This document shows positions 23,490-32,401 of a stretch of DNA of 33,053 nucleotides, piece after piece. The translations under genes and the position numbers were made by a program. The stretch comes from Moraxella equi (lineage in GTDB: Bacteria; Pseudomonadota; Gammaproteobacteria; Pseudomonadales; Moraxellaceae), in NCBI RefSeq assembly GCF_002027555.1, contig NZ_MXAP01000056.1:1-33053 (forward strand), written 5' to 3'. How positions within the stretch are numbered: position 1 is the first letter of the stretch; every line of letters starts with the position of its first letter. A model generated the notes under the pieces. That model ran no database searches, had not been told where the DNA came from, and saw only the letters and a list, made by a program, of their open reading frames with translations.

Positions 23490-24698
23490 ATGGCAGATTT
23501 AAGTAAAATCACCGAAATCGAAGACCTACGCCGTATTGCCGAGCGTAAAGTACCCCGCATGTTCTATGACTATGTGGACTCAGGCTCGTGGACACAGACC
23601 ACTTATCGCAATAACGAGACCGATTTTGACCGCATCAAGCTACGCCAACGTGTACTCGTGGACATGGAAGGTCGTTCGCTTGCCACACAAATGATAGGAC
23701 AAGACGTGCATATGCCCGTGGCAATCGCCCCAACAGGCTTTACAGGCATGATGTGGGCAGACGGTGAGATTCACGCCGCTCGTGCTGCTGAGAAGTTCGG
23801 CATTCCTTTTTCGCTCTCAACGATGAGTATTTGCTCCATTGAAGATGTCGCAGAGAACACCACCAAGCCGTTTTGGTTTCAGTTGTATGTCATGCGTGAT
23901 AAAAAATTCATGGAAAATCTGATTCGCCGTGCCAAAGAAGCCAAATGCTCTGCTCTTATCCTAACAGCCGACTTACAGGTGCTAGGACAACGCCACAAAG
24001 ACATCAAAAACGGTCTGTCTGCACCCCCTAAGCCTACCCTAACCAACATCATCAATCTGATGACCAAACCTGAATGGTGCTTTAATATGCTTGGCACCAA
24101 ACGTCACACTTTCCGCAACATTGTCGGTCATGCCGAAGGGGTGGGCGATTTGTCTAGCCTATCATCTTGGACGGCAGAGCAGTTTGACCCGAGCCTGAAC
24201 TGGGACGATGTCGCTCGTATCAAAGAGCTGTGGGGTGGCCCGCTCATCATCAAAGGCATCATGGAGCCCGAAGACGCCATTTTGGCTGCCAAATCAGGGG
24301 CGGACGCCATGGTTATCTCCAACCACGGCGGTCGTCAGCTAGACGGAGCCCCAAGCTCTATCGCCAGTCTTGCCGACTGTGTGCAAGCGGTGCAAGCAGA
24401 AAACTCAAAATGCGAAATCTGGCTAGACAGTGGTATCCGCTCAGGTCAAGACGTGCTAAAAGCCATCGCATTAGGAGCAAAAGGCACGATGATAGGTCGC
24501 TCATTCCTATATGGTCTGGGGGCGTATGGCGAAGATGGCGTTCGCCGCGCCTTAGAGATTATCTACAAAGAGTGCGACATCACGATGGCGTTCTGCGGTC
24601 ACACCAACATCAGCACCGTCAATGAAGACATCTTTGTCAAAGGCACTTACGAGAATCTCAAAGCCAGCAACCCCCATGTTACGCCAATTCGTTGGTAA
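23490..24698 (+). CDS. lldD: L-lactate dehydrogenase (FMN, quinone-linked)
   Basis: A 402-residue FMN-dependent alpha-hydroxy-acid dehydrogenase that oxidises L-lactate to pyruvate and feeds electrons to the quinone pool at the inner membrane. Landmarks: YDYVDSGSWTQTTYRNN near 27-43, PVAIAPTGFTGMMWADGE near 76-93, PFWFQLYVMRD near 127-137, ILTADLQVLGQRHKDIKNGL near 154-173, IIKGIMEPEDA (FMN-contacting Lys), SNHGGRQLDGA near 279-289 with the catalytic His and substrate-binding Arg, and LDSGIRSGQDVLKAIALGA with the FMN phosphate site. AAGG lies 7 bases before the ATG. Glycolate or mandelate specificity cannot be excluded by sequence alone, but the neighbouring lactate permease points to lactate. 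Confidence 0.94.
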   Translation: MADLSKITEIEDLRRIAERKVPRMFYDYVDSGSWTQTTYRNNETDFDRIKLRQRVLVDMEGRSLATQMIGQDVHMPVAIAPTGFTGMMWADGEIHAARAAEKFGIPFSLSTMSICSIEDVAENTTKPFWFQLYVMRDKKFMENLIRRAKEAKCSALILTADLQVLGQRHKDIKNGLSAPPKPTLTNIINLMTKPEWCFNMLGTKRHTFRNIVGHAEGVGDLSSLSSWTAEQFDPSLNWDDVARIKELWGGPLIIKGIMEPEDAILAAKSGADAMVISNHGGRQLDGAPSSIASLADCVQAVQAENSKCEIWLDSGIRSGQDVLKAIALGAKGTMIGRSFLYGLGAYGEDGVRRALEIIYKECDITMAFCGHTNISTVNEDIFVKGTYENLKASNPHVTPIRW

Positions 24699-24705
24699 AA
24701 ACACA

Positions 24706-24735
24706 AAACCACGTCTTAGGACGTGGTTTTTTCTG
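24706..24735. terminator. strong bidirectional terminator between lldD and lolD
   Basis: AAAACCACGTC (24706-24716) and GACGTGGTTTT (24721-24731) form a perfect 11-bp stem with a TTAG loop, followed by a T-run on the + strand and preceded by A-rich sequence that serves the - strand. Confidence 0.9.
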
Positions 24736-24770
24736 GTTAATTTTACATCTACGGCAAGCCCATTACAGTC

Positions 24771-25451
24771 TTAAAACTCCGCCCACATCCCACTTTTCAT
24801 GTGTAGCACCCTATCAGCTCGTGACGCCAATGCCCTGTCATGCGTGACCATGAGTAGTGCCATGCCAAGCGTGTCTTGTAGCTCTGAGAGTAGCTCAAAC
24901 ACCGCCAAGGCATTATCATCATCTAGGTTGCCCGTTGGCTCATCGGCCAACACCAAACTCGGGCGTGTCACCAACGCACGGGCAATCGCCACACGCTGAC
25001 GCTCACCGCCTGACAACTCGCTTGGGCGGTGGTGGGTACGGTGCGACAGACCGACACGGTCTAGTAGTTCATTTGCCCTATCTTTTGCTTCGTTAATACT
25101 AACATCAGCACGCATGAGCAGGGGCATGGCGACATTTTCGGTGGCACTAAACTCCGCCAGTAGATGATGAAACTGATAAATAAAACCCAAATGCTCATTA
25201 CGCATCTGTCCACGTGCCGTCTCATTTAAATGATTTAGGCACACGCCTTTGAGCCACACTTCGCCCTCAGTTGGTGTATCAAGCCCTCCCAATAAGTGCA
25301 ACAGCGTGCTTTTGCCCGAACCGCTACTACCAACGATGGCGATACGCTCACCTTGATACACTGTTAAATCAAGTCCTGTCAGTACAGGCGTTTTGATTTT
25401 TCCTTCGTCATAAACTTTACTGACATTTCTTGCTTGTAAAATAATACTCAT
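24771..25451 (-). CDS. lolD: lipoprotein-releasing ABC transporter ATP-binding protein
   Basis: A 226-residue ATPase that powers release of outer-membrane lipoproteins from the inner membrane to the carrier LolA. Walker A is GSSGSGKST near 42-50, the Q-loop region contains [16 protein letters not shown] near 91-106, the signature is [16 protein letters not shown] near 145-160, Walker [13 protein letters not shown] near 166-177, and the switch His is in MVTHDRALA. The LolD-specific [15 protein letters not shown] segment supports LolD over other MacB-like ATPases. It lies 26 bases downstream of its permease gene on the same strand, so they form one operon ending at the terminator at 24706. Confidence 0.95.
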   Translation of the reverse strand: MSIILQARNVSKVYDEGKIKTPVLTGLDLTVYQGERIAIVGSSGSGKSTLLHLLGGLDTPTEGEVWLKGVCLNHLNETARGQMRNEHLGFIYQFHHLLAEFSATENVAMPLLMRADVSINEAKDRANELLDRVGLSHRTHHRPSELSGGERQRVAIARALVTRPSLVLADEPTGNLDDDNALAVFELLSELQDTLGMALLMVTHDRALASRADRVLHMKSGMWAEF

Positions 25452-25477
25452 AACACTTACTTTTAACTCATCAAATT

Positions 25478-26716
25478 TTATTCATATCTTAATGTTTGGG
25501 CAGGTTGGATTTTTGCCGCTTTTAAGGCGGGATAAATGGTCATGATAAATGACAATAGAAATGATGATGAGGCGATTAATAAAATATCACCCATCTTTAT
25601 TTGGGTTGGCAGATAATTGACAAAATACGCATCAAATAAGTGCAGACCGAACACATTATTAATAAAGCCCAACAATTGGCTGACGGTTAGTGTAAATGTC
25701 ACACCCAAAATCGTCCCCGCCACTGTACCAATAACCCCGATAATCATGCCTTGCACCATAAAGACTTGCATGATGAGCTTGGGACTTGCCCCAAAGGTTT
25801 TTAAAATGGCTATGTCAGATTTTTTATCAGTAACCAACATGACAAGGCTGGACACGATGTTAAAAGAGGCAATAACCACAATCAAAAACAACAAAAGCCC
25901 AATCATCGCCTTTTCCATCTGAATGGCAGAAAACAAATTACCATGAGTACTTGTCCAATCATCCGCCAACAGACGTTCGGGGGCGATGTTCTGTGCTTTT
26001 AGTGCCGCCTGAGGAGCTTTAAAAATATCATTCATTTTTAGGCGAATGCCCTGAGCCCCTTCGGGCAAACGCAGTAACACGCCTGCATCACGCATGGCAA
26101 CATACGCCATGGTACTGTCAATCTCAGGGCTGATGCTAAACGTCCCCACAAGGGTAAAACGCTTAAATCTAGGAACAACACCCGCCACCGATACCGATGC
26201 CTCGGGCATTACCAAGGTTACCTTATCGCCCATCATCAGTCCCATAGATTGCACCATGCTCTCACCCAAGACAATACCAAACTCCCCTGCCTTTAATGCA
26301 TGAATATCACCCTCTTTCATATGTTCGCCAATGATGGACACTTTGGTTTCATACTCAGGCTCAATGCCTGTTACCATAATACCCGCCACCTGTCCGTGAG
26401 CGGTCAGCATGCCTTGTAATCCGATAAATGGAGCAGTTGCCACGACATTTTTGTCATTCTCTTCAATCTTTTTGGCAAGTGTTTGCCAATCAGGCATAAT
26501 CTCATAAGAGCTGACATTTGCCTGTGACACCATGCCCAAAATGCGGGTTTTTAACTCCCTATCAAAGCCATTCATCACCGACAAAACAGTAATAAGCACC
26601 GCCACACCAAGGGTTAGCCCAATCATTGAGATGAGTGAGATAAAGGAGATAAAGCCATTTTTACGCTCAGCTCGGGTGTATCTTAGCCCGATAAATAAAG
26701 CAAGGGGACGAAACAT
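25478..26716 (-). CDS. lolC: lipoprotein-releasing ABC transporter permease (LolC/LolE family)
   Basis: An inner-membrane permease of about 412 residues with one N-terminal membrane helix (near 25-48, [25 protein letters not shown]), a large periplasmic domain, and three C-terminal helices (near 265-290, 310-345 and 375-400). The opening [27 protein letters not shown] matches the LolC/E start, so I prefer the Met at 26716 over an in-frame ATG at 26749 that has no ribosome site. Only one permease gene accompanies lolD here. In some Moraxellaceae relatives a single LolF forms a homodimer in place of LolC plus LolE, so the symbol could equally be lolF; a second permease elsewhere cannot be ruled out from this window. 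Confidence 0.92.
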   Translation of the reverse strand: MFRPLALFIGLRYTRAERKNGFISFISLISMIGLTLGVAVLITVLSVMNGFDRELKTRILGMVSQANVSSYEIMPDWQTLAKKIEENDKNVVATAPFIGLQGMLTAHGQVAGIMVTGIEPEYETKVSIIGEHMKEGDIHALKAGEFGIVLGESMVQSMGLMMGDKVTLVMPEASVSVAGVVPRFKRFTLVGTFSISPEIDSTMAYVAMRDAGVLLRLPEGAQGIRLKMNDIFKAPQAALKAQNIAPERLLADDWTSTHGNLFSAIQMEKAMIGLLLFLIVVIASFNIVSSLVMLVTDKKSDIAILKTFGASPKLIMQVFMVQGMIIGVIGTVAGTILGVTFTLTVSQLLGFINNVFGLHLFDAYFVNYLPTQIKMGDILLIASSSFLLSFIMTIYPALKAAKIQPAQTLRYE

Positions 26717-26888
26717 AAATGGGGATTGCCTTTTAAAATTTAACGCCATAGTTTACACCATTTTGGCATGCTTTTGGGGATTTTGTCGTTCATGATGATA
26801 AAATTTATCCAAATCAGTAGGATAAGATGACTTGATTTTTTAAAATTCCCCCTTATAAAGATGGGGTATTTATTCATATGGAACTCCC

Positions 26889-27848
26889 ATGAGCATTCGC
26901 TACGACTACAAATATGAAATACCACCCCAAAAGATAGACTTGCCTTGTGACAAAAATGCAGGACATGGCGATCATTGGGCGATTTTAACTAATAACATTG
27001 CCGATGACGTGCCAGATTGGCTCCAAGCCATGTTGGAGACCGCCACTCTGCCTACTGGTTTGACCGTGGGGCGTACTGATCATAAAACCCTTTTACTCGG
27101 ACAAGACACCCCTTGTCACATCAAGCAAATTCTTACCATGGATAATGGCAAGCCCACCGCCTTTATCAATGCTTACCCTGCGGTGCATAGTCCTTATGGC
27201 GTGAACTGTCAGATTGAGCGAGTGGTTCGCTGTGAGCGTACCGCTGACGCCATTTTACGCCTTCGAACCACCGATGGCACGACCATCTACGCCTTTGACC
27301 AGCTCTACACCATCAACCGCCACGAGTACAAAACCCCAAAAAACTACTTTGCTAATTTTAGTGCGTGGGCGTACAACATTGAGCCAAGCAACAAAGATGA
27401 GACGCTACTGGTCAAAAACCCCAAAGCCATTCTTTATCATCGTGCCTTTAATGACATTGTGACGGATAATGGTGGCATAGTGCCTGATGACATTGATGAG
27501 CAAATAAAAACATGGACACCCAAAGACGGCGATGAAAACACACCCCTTGCCCCTGTAGAAATTAACTTTGGGGAGAGCTGTATTTATCTGTTTGGCGACA
27601 CCTTCGGGCAAGAAGATGAAGCATGGTGTCAAGGTCAGGTATTGGGCATAAGCCATACTGAATTTTTTGGCGTGCCTATCACGCTCTTTGATGTGGCAAT
27701 TTTGCGTGAACCCAATGCCGAGGCCTTTGTGGTGCGTGTCGCTGCCGTCAGCAATGAGCAAAACAGTCAGATTCAAGTACAAGACTACATTCAAGCAAAC
27801 ATTTGGCTACAAGTGGCAATCTATGCTGAAAACCAACAAGCTTTATAA
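26889..27848 (+). CDS. conserved-looking protein of unknown function
   Basis: A 319-residue soluble acidic protein that I do not recognise. No signal peptide or membrane helix is seen. Features: early DKNAGHGDHWAILTNN, a mixed middle region with VKQILTMDNGKPTAF-like strands, CQIERVVRCERTADAILRLR with paired Cys, then DGTTIYAFDQLYTINRHEY and a C-terminal block INFGESCIYLFGDTFGQEDEAWCQGQVLG followed by TLFDVAILREP. The even spread of normal codons, the ribosome site (GGAA, 5 bases before the ATG) and a strong terminator directly after it support a real gene. It is divergent from the Lol operon and convergent with the cbb3 oxidase operon, so context gives no function. Confidence 0.85.
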   Translation: MSIRYDYKYEIPPQKIDLPCDKNAGHGDHWAILTNNIADDVPDWLQAMLETATLPTGLTVGRTDHKTLLLGQDTPCHIKQILTMDNGKPTAFINAYPAVHSPYGVNCQIERVVRCERTADAILRLRTTDGTTIYAFDQLYTINRHEYKTPKNYFANFSAWAYNIEPSNKDETLLVKNPKAILYHRAFNDIVTDNGGIVPDDIDEQIKTWTPKDGDENTPLAPVEINFGESCIYLFGDTFGQEDEAWCQGQVLGISHTEFFGVPITLFDVAILREPNAEAFVVRVAAVSNEQNSQIQVQDYIQANIWLQVAIYAENQQAL

Positions 27849-27881
27849 ACACTGTTTTCTCACGATAAATCTATCAGCCAC

Positions 27882-27916
27882 AAAAAAGACCTTAACAACA
27901 CGTTAAGGTCTTTTTT
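27882..27916. terminator. bidirectional terminator between the unknown gene and ccoP
   Basis: AAAAAAGACCTTAAC (27882-27896) and GTTAAGGTCTTTTTT (27902-27916) pair over 15 bp with a 5-base loop. The A-run and T-run make it an efficient terminator for both convergent genes. Confidence 0.93.
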
Positions 27917-27927
27917 GTTAAGCCATG

Positions 27928-29010
27928 TTATTCAACAGGGTTTTGTGATAGTGAACGAACATAGGCAGCAAGTAGCATGATACGCTCGTTACCTAGCTTG
28001 GTTTGCCACTTAGGCATCACACCAGCACGACCATGACGGATGGTGGTTTGTACAGTTTCACGGTCACCGCCAAACAGCCAAATATCATCTGTCAAGTTAG
28101 GTGCGCCAAATGCAGTTAGACCTTTAGCGTCAGCACCATGGCATAGCACACAGTTTGCCTCAAAGATGGGTTTGCCTTGTGCTACTAGCGACTGATTAAG
28201 CTCGCCATTGTCCACGCCTGCACCATGCCCACTAGAAATAGACAAAACATATTCAGCAGCAGCACGAACACCAGACTCGCCCAATTGTTTTTGCCATGCC
28301 GCCATCGCACCAACACGACCGTTATGAATGGTAAGCAAGATTTCATCCGCATTACCACCATACAACCAATCATTATCAGTCAAATCAGGATAGCCTGTTG
28401 CGCCTTTGGCGTTAGAGCCGTGGCACAAAGCACAGTTTTGTAAAAATAGGCGGTTACCTACTTTTTGCGCTTCTGGGTCACCTGCCAGCTTATCCACATA
28501 AGGGGCAAGCAATTTAACCTGCTCATCGATTTTGGCCTGCAAGTCTGAATCAGGCTCAGCATTTTTGCGTTGCTCAGCTTGTAACTCAGACAACTTTGCC
28601 AATACAGGTACAGCATCAGTTGCACCAGCTGCCGCTAAGATGTTTTGCTCAAAGTTTTCGGTAAAAACTTTGTTGTTGGCTTGTAGTTGGCTATTTAACT
28701 CGTTCTCTGATGTCCAAGGCACCTGCTGACCATCAACTTCTACGGTTGTGATGCCTTTCCAACTATTTGGCTGGATTGAAGGGTATAATACAAAATATCC
28801 TAGACCCCAAGCCAAAGTCCCAAAGAACACCGCAAGCCACCATTTTGGCAAGGGTTTGTCATATTCACGAATGCCGTCGTATGAATGTCCTGTTGTCTCA
28901 TCTTCTTCTAGCACAGGCTTGGTTTTTAGAGTCCAAACAAGTACCCCAAAAATAAAAACCCAACAAGCCAGCGAAAAGATGGTAATCCAAGAACTCCAAA
29001 AAAAGCTCAT
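27928..29010 (-). CDS. ccoP: cbb3-type cytochrome c oxidase subunit III (dihaem cytochrome c)
   Basis: A 360-residue subunit carrying two c-type haems that pass electrons to CcoO/CcoN. Two CxxCH motifs are present, CALCH near residue 193 and CVLCH near 287, each followed by a Met-containing loop (GAMAAW and GVMPKW) that supplies the axial ligand. Hydrophobic segments at about 8-27 and 57-75 anchor it in the inner membrane. The stretch between them and the first haem (about 75-185) is Gln- and Ala-rich. The ATG overlaps the ccoQ stop (ATGA). It is the last gene of ccoNOQP and ends at a strong terminator. Confidence 0.96.
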   Translation of the reverse strand: MSFFWSSWITIFSLACWVFIFGVLVWTLKTKPVLEEDETTGHSYDGIREYDKPLPKWWLAVFFGTLAWGLGYFVLYPSIQPNSWKGITTVEVDGQQVPWTSENELNSQLQANNKVFTENFEQNILAAAGATDAVPVLAKLSELQAEQRKNAEPDSDLQAKIDEQVKLLAPYVDKLAGDPEAQKVGNRLFLQNCALCHGSNAKGATGYPDLTDNDWLYGGNADEILLTIHNGRVGAMAAWQKQLGESGVRAAAEYVLSISSGHGAGVDNGELNQSLVAQGKPIFEANCVLCHGADAKGLTAFGAPNLTDDIWLFGGDRETVQTTIRHGRAGVMPKWQTKLGNERIMLLAAYVRSLSQNPVE

Positions 29011-29186
29011 TGTATATCCTTAGTGCGTTGTGATGACAATTTTTCTAATTGATTGTCATCTAACGCAAGTTGTGCGTCTTCTTCAAAGCGTTTTTTGTTT
29101 TTTGGTGAGTATGCCCACCACGCCACACCGATGAAAGCAATAAATGCCATCACCGTTGCGATACTATGTAAAACGCCCCAATTCAT
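29007..29186 (-). CDS. ccoQ: cbb3-type oxidase small subunit
   Basis: A 59-residue single-span membrane protein that stabilises or assists assembly of the cbb3 complex. It reads [20 protein letters not shown] then VAWWAYSPKNKKRFEEDAQL, with the membrane helix at about 5-25 and the typical WAYSPKNKKRFEEDA cytoplasmic tail of CcoQ/FixQ. The start codon overlaps the ccoO stop by one base (TAATG), and the stop overlaps the ccoP start by four bases, so all three genes are coupled. Too short for usual length filters. Confidence 0.93.
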   Translation of the reverse strand: MNWGVLHSIATVMAFIAFIGVAWWAYSPKNKKRFEEDAQLALDDNQLEKLSSQRTKDIQ

Positions 29187-29824
29187 TAGCGTTGACCTTG
29201 CATGGCGATACCAAGCTGTTGCAAATAGGCGACCAATGCATCAAGCTCGGTTGCCCCCTGTACTTGGTCAGGCGCCGCTTCAATGTCAGATTCGGTATAA
29301 GGCAAGCCAAAACGGTCTTTAAAGATACGCATTTTTGCTTGAACCTTACTGCCATCGACCTCATTCTTGGCAAGCCAAGGATAGGCGGGCATGACAGATT
29401 CTGGCACCACCGAACGTGGGTCAATCAAATGGTCAATATGCCACTGGTCAGAATAACGACCACCGACACGGGCAAGGTCAGGACCAGTACGCTTAGAACC
29501 CCACAGGAACGGATGATCCCATGTAGATTCAGCGGCACGGCTATAAGGTCCATAACGCTCAACTTCAGCACGAAGTGGACGAATCATCTGCGTGTGACAG
29601 ACGTGACAACCTTCACGGATATAAATATCACGACCTTCTAACTCTAACGCTGTCCAAGGACGCATGTTAGGAAGTGGCTTATTCACACCGCCTTGCTCTG
29701 GTGCATTTTGGTCAAAAATCAATGGATAAATCTCAACCAATGTCGCAAAGCTAATCGCAATCACAATAAAGACAACGAGTAAGCCGGTGTTTTTCTCAAC
29801 AATTTCATGTGTAATGTTAGACAT
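29186..29824 (-). CDS. ccoO: cbb3-type cytochrome c oxidase subunit II (monohaem cytochrome c)
   Basis: A 212-residue membrane-anchored cytochrome c. The N-terminal helix (about 11-32) anchors it, and the single haem site [13 protein letters not shown] is near residues 73-85, followed by [38 protein letters not shown], the family signature. The axial Met is expected in SVMPAYPWL near 140. AAGGGGAG lies 6 bases ahead of the ATG. It is 11 bases downstream of ccoN and overlaps ccoQ by one base. Confidence 0.97.
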   Translation of the reverse strand: MSNITHEIVEKNTGLLVVFIVIAISFATLVEIYPLIFDQNAPEQGGVNKPLPNMRPWTALELEGRDIYIREGCHVCHTQMIRPLRAEVERYGPYSRAAESTWDHPFLWGSKRTGPDLARVGGRYSDQWHIDHLIDPRSVVPESVMPAYPWLAKNEVDGSKVQAKMRIFKDRFGLPYTESDIEAAPDQVQGATELDALVAYLQQLGIAMQGQR

Positions 29825-29835
29825 GGCTGCTCCCC

Positions 29836-31326
29836 TTATGCTTTGACGGTGTCATTATCAAAGACTTCATCACGACCTGTATTGACTTCATCAGGCTCAG
29901 CAAGATGCTCAGGAATACTAGGCATCTTAATGGTCTTATAGCAGTTATAAGCCATCACAAGCATACCACCAACATAAAGCAGACCACCCAATGCACGCAC
30001 CACATAAGGCCAATGTGATACCACGACAGTTTGGATAAAGTCATAAGACAATGTACCATCATCGTTGGTCGCACGCCACATCAAGCCTTGGGTAATGCCC
30101 GAAATCCATAGAGCGACAATGTACAGAACCGTACCTGTGGTTGCAAGCCAAAAATGCACTGTGATAAGGTTGGTTGAGTACATTTTTGCTTTGTTATAGA
30201 TACGTGGCAGTAGTACATAGATAGAACCGATGGTAATCATACCTACCCAACCGAGCGCACCAGAGTGTACGTGTCCGACCGTCCAGTCGGTATTATGACT
30301 GATGGCGTTTACTTCTTTGATAGATAGCATTGGACCTTCAAAAGTACTCATCGCATAGAATGACAATGCCACGATAAGGAAGCGAATGATTGGGTCGGTA
30401 CGCAGTTTATCCCAGCTACCAGACAAGGTAAGCACACCGTTAATCATACCACCCCAAGAAGGAGCGAATAAAATCAGCGAGAACACCATACCCAAAGACT
30501 GAGTCCAGTCAGGCAGTGCCGAGTAATGCAAGTGGTGTCCGCCCGCCCACATATATGACGCAATCAAAGCCCAAAAGTGAACAATGGATAAACGATATGA
30601 ATACACAGGGCGACCAACTTGCACAGGAATGAAGTAATACATCATGCCCAAGAATGCTGCTGTTAAGTAGAAACCTACCGCATTATGTCCATACCACCAC
30701 TGCACCATGGCATCTGTTGCACCGCCATAAAGTGAATATGACTTCCAAAGACCCACAGGAATGGCAAGGTTATTAACGATATGTAAAAGTGCAATGGTAA
30801 TGATAAATGCCGCAAAGAACCAGTTGGCGACATAGATGTGCGATGTTTGACGCTTGATGAGCGTGCCAAAGAATACAATGGCATAAGCTACCCATACCAA
30901 AGCAATGGCAATATCAATCGGCCATTCAAGCTCTGCATACTCTTTGGCGGATGTCAAACCTAATGGCAAGGTAATCACCGCTGCCACAATGACCGCTTGC
31001 CATCCCCAAAAGGTAAACCACGCAAGATAAGGGGCAAACAGTCTTGTCTTACAAGTACGCTGAACAATATAATAAGATGTTGCAAAAAGTGCCGAACCCC
31101 CAAACGCAAAAATCACCGCATTAGTGTGTAGCGGTCTTAAACGCCCAAAGGACAGCCAAGATGTATCAAAGTTAAGTGCTGGCCATGCAAGTTGCGATGC
31201 GATGAACACACCAACCGTCATACCAACGATACCCCAAAATACTGCCATGATGGTAAAAAGACGAACAATCGTAATTTCGTATTCATGGTCAACGGATGGG
31301 GCTACTGCTGTTTTAGATAGACTCAT
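29836..31326 (-). CDS. ccoN: cbb3-type cytochrome c oxidase subunit I
   Basis: A 496-residue catalytic subunit with about 12 membrane helices that reduces O2 at a haem b3-CuB centre with high affinity and pumps protons. His ligands are visible in [18 protein letters not shown] (low-spin haem), [23 protein letters not shown] (CuB His and the cross-linked Tyr region), [16 protein letters not shown] (CuB) and [16 protein letters not shown] (haem ligands). AGGAAA lies 8 bases before the ATG. It heads the ccoNOQP operon. A palindrome at 31364-31385 lies 38-59 bases upstream. The canonical FNR box that often drives this operon was not found. Confidence 0.98.
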   Translation of the reverse strand: MSLSKTAVAPSVDHEYEITIVRLFTIMAVFWGIVGMTVGVFIASQLAWPALNFDTSWLSFGRLRPLHTNAVIFAFGGSALFATSYYIVQRTCKTRLFAPYLAWFTFWGWQAVIVAAVITLPLGLTSAKEYAELEWPIDIAIALVWVAYAIVFFGTLIKRQTSHIYVANWFFAAFIITIALLHIVNNLAIPVGLWKSYSLYGGATDAMVQWWYGHNAVGFYLTAAFLGMMYYFIPVQVGRPVYSYRLSIVHFWALIASYMWAGGHHLHYSALPDWTQSLGMVFSLILFAPSWGGMINGVLTLSGSWDKLRTDPIIRFLIVALSFYAMSTFEGPMLSIKEVNAISHNTDWTVGHVHSGALGWVGMITIGSIYVLLPRIYNKAKMYSTNLITVHFWLATTGTVLYIVALWISGITQGLMWRATNDDGTLSYDFIQTVVVSHWPYVVRALGGLLYVGGMLVMAYNCYKTIKMPSIPEHLAEPDEVNTGRDEVFDNDTVKA

Positions 31327-31363
31327 GGGATAGGTTTCCTGTGCAGCCCGATTTGTTTCGTTG

Positions 31364-31385
31364 TTTGATGAGATTAATCATCAAA
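31364..31385. promoter_or_regulatory. palindrome upstream of ccoN, candidate regulator site
   Basis: TTTGATGA (31364-31371) and TCATCAAA (31378-31385) are perfect 8-bp arms with a 6-base spacer. The half-sites look like FNR half-sites (TTGAT) but are 10 bases apart instead of 4, so a standard FNR/ANR dimer would not fit. It lies close enough to ccoN to be in its promoter or leader. Confidence 0.4.
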
Positions 31386-31495
31386 TTTACGTTTTTTAAA
31401 TATATTTGTCTATTGTAACGCAAAATTTGCCAAATATCATCATCCAAATCCGCTTTTAGGAAAAAACCTTAAAAAAATTAAGGAAAAAATAACAA

Positions 31496-31597
31496 TCAAA
31501 CAATGACCACAATCTTTCCTGTGACTGGCTTACTCACGATGAGCTTGGCTTGCGTTAAATCCACACTCACAATAGGGTATTGTGGCGGGTTTTTCAC
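31496..31597 (-). CDS. possible 33-residue small protein
   Basis: A GTG-started frame encoding a protein-like sequence (NPPQYPIVSVDLTQAKLIVS then KPVTGKIVVIV) with regular alternation of hydrophobic and polar residues. A TATAAT stands 6 bases before the GTG, which would give a leaderless message; no ribosome site is present. It might instead be the relic of a larger gene. Evidence is slight. Confidence 0.2.
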   Translation of the reverse strand: MKNPPQYPIVSVDLTQAKLIVSKPVTGKIVVIV

Positions 31598-31904
31598 CGT
31601 GTATTATACAACACAATTGTAAGTTTTCGGGTATGTTTTGTAAAAAATAAATGAAAATTTTCACATTTTTTAAAATTTTTTGTAACTCTTGCCAATTTTT
31701 AACGATTTTAATCAATTTTTTTAATCAAAAAAGACAGCTTTTTATTAAGTTTAAAAACTTTCACCAAACCTATTTGGTTTTTATAAAATAAAAATTTAAT
31801 CATTTTTTACTTATTAATTTAATTTTTAAAAGTAAAATTGATGAAAATTTGATGAATTTTGTGGTATTTTTATAAAAAGCCTGCTTTTCAAATCTATTTT
31901 GCTT

Positions 31905-31910
31905 TATAAT
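31905..31910 (+). promoter_or_regulatory. -10 box for the SCP2 gene
   Basis: TATAAT 31 bases before the chosen ATG at 31942. It overlaps an in-frame upstream ATG (31909), which argues that this earlier ATG is not used. Confidence 0.45.
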
Positions 31911-31941
31911 GAGCCATCTTGTTTATCATCGAGTTGTTTTT

Positions 31942-32325
31942 ATGGCAAAATTTTTAAGTCAAGCATGGTTTGATGAAGTTCAAACCCTTAACACCAGAGC
32001 AGGCGATTTACATCTACCGCCCAGCCTTGCCAACCTTATTGTCAATGTCAGCATCACAGGTGACGACCCCAAAGAGCTACACCTAAAAGCAGGTAAATTG
32101 GGTCAGCACCACACCAATGATGCCGTTAGTACCATCAATATCGACAGCGACACGCTCGCCCAAGTCATCTCGGGTAAAGATGTTAATGTTGCCCTAGAAG
32201 CCTTTATGATGGGTAAAATCCGCATTGATGGCGACATGTCAGCGGTCATGGCACTACAATCTGCCAAGCCCAGTAGCGAGCAAAAAGCACTTTATAAAGA
32301 AATTTTGGGTGTGACAGAGTTTTAA
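31942..32325 (+). CDS. SCP2 sterol-binding domain protein
   Basis: A 127-residue single-domain protein of the SCP2 fold, which in bacteria binds lipids or hydrophobic ligands; the bacterial role is mostly unassigned. Typical pieces are SLANLIVNVSITGDD, a central strand-helix (TLAQVISGKDVNVALEAFMMGKI) and the C-terminal motif IRIDGDMSAVMALQSAKPS. I start at 31942 because a -10 box covers the earlier ATG at 31909, GAG lies 9 bases ahead of 31942, and the shorter form matches the domain. Cytoplasmic by absence of any signal. It is convergent with the OmpA-family gene and separated from it by a strong terminator. Confidence 0.88.
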   Translation: MAKFLSQAWFDEVQTLNTRAGDLHLPPSLANLIVNVSITGDDPKELHLKAGKLGQHHTNDAVSTINIDSDTLAQVISGKDVNVALEAFMMGKIRIDGDMSAVMALQSAKPSSEQKALYKEILGVTEF

Positions 32326-32356
32326 GCTTTTAACCATCGGGTTTTTTATAAACTCC

Positions 32357-32393
32357 AAAACAAAACCCTACCATCAGACAGGGTTTTGTTTTT
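32357..32393. terminator. bidirectional terminator between SCP2 gene and OmpA-family gene
   Basis: AAAACAAAACCCT (32357-32369) and AGGGTTTTGTTTT (32380-32392) pair over 13 bp with a 10-base loop, with an A-run and T-run on the two sides. Confidence 0.92.
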
Positions 32394-32401
32394 AGGGATG
32401 A

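Larger units (their letters stand above)
31327..31941. other. long gene-poor region between ccoN and the SCP2 gene
   Basis: Divergent upstream region of about 600 bases, strongly AT-rich. It holds the palindrome at 31364-31385, a small hairpin CCTTAA/TTAAGG (31467-31483), a possible 33-codon frame (31496-31597, -), two small stem-loops (31728-31743 and 31763-31778) and the promoter for the SCP2 gene. Confidence 0.6.

Noticed and set aside
31364..31385. Canonical FNR/ANR box upstream of ccoN
   Set aside because: The half-sites TTGAT and ATCAA are 10 bases apart, not 4. I report it only as an unassigned palindrome.
31530..31715. 61-codon antisense frame between ccoN and the SCP2 gene
   Set aside because: Composition tracks the AT-rich DNA, with no ribosome site; a different frame (31496-31597) looks slightly more protein-like, yet is itself doubtful.
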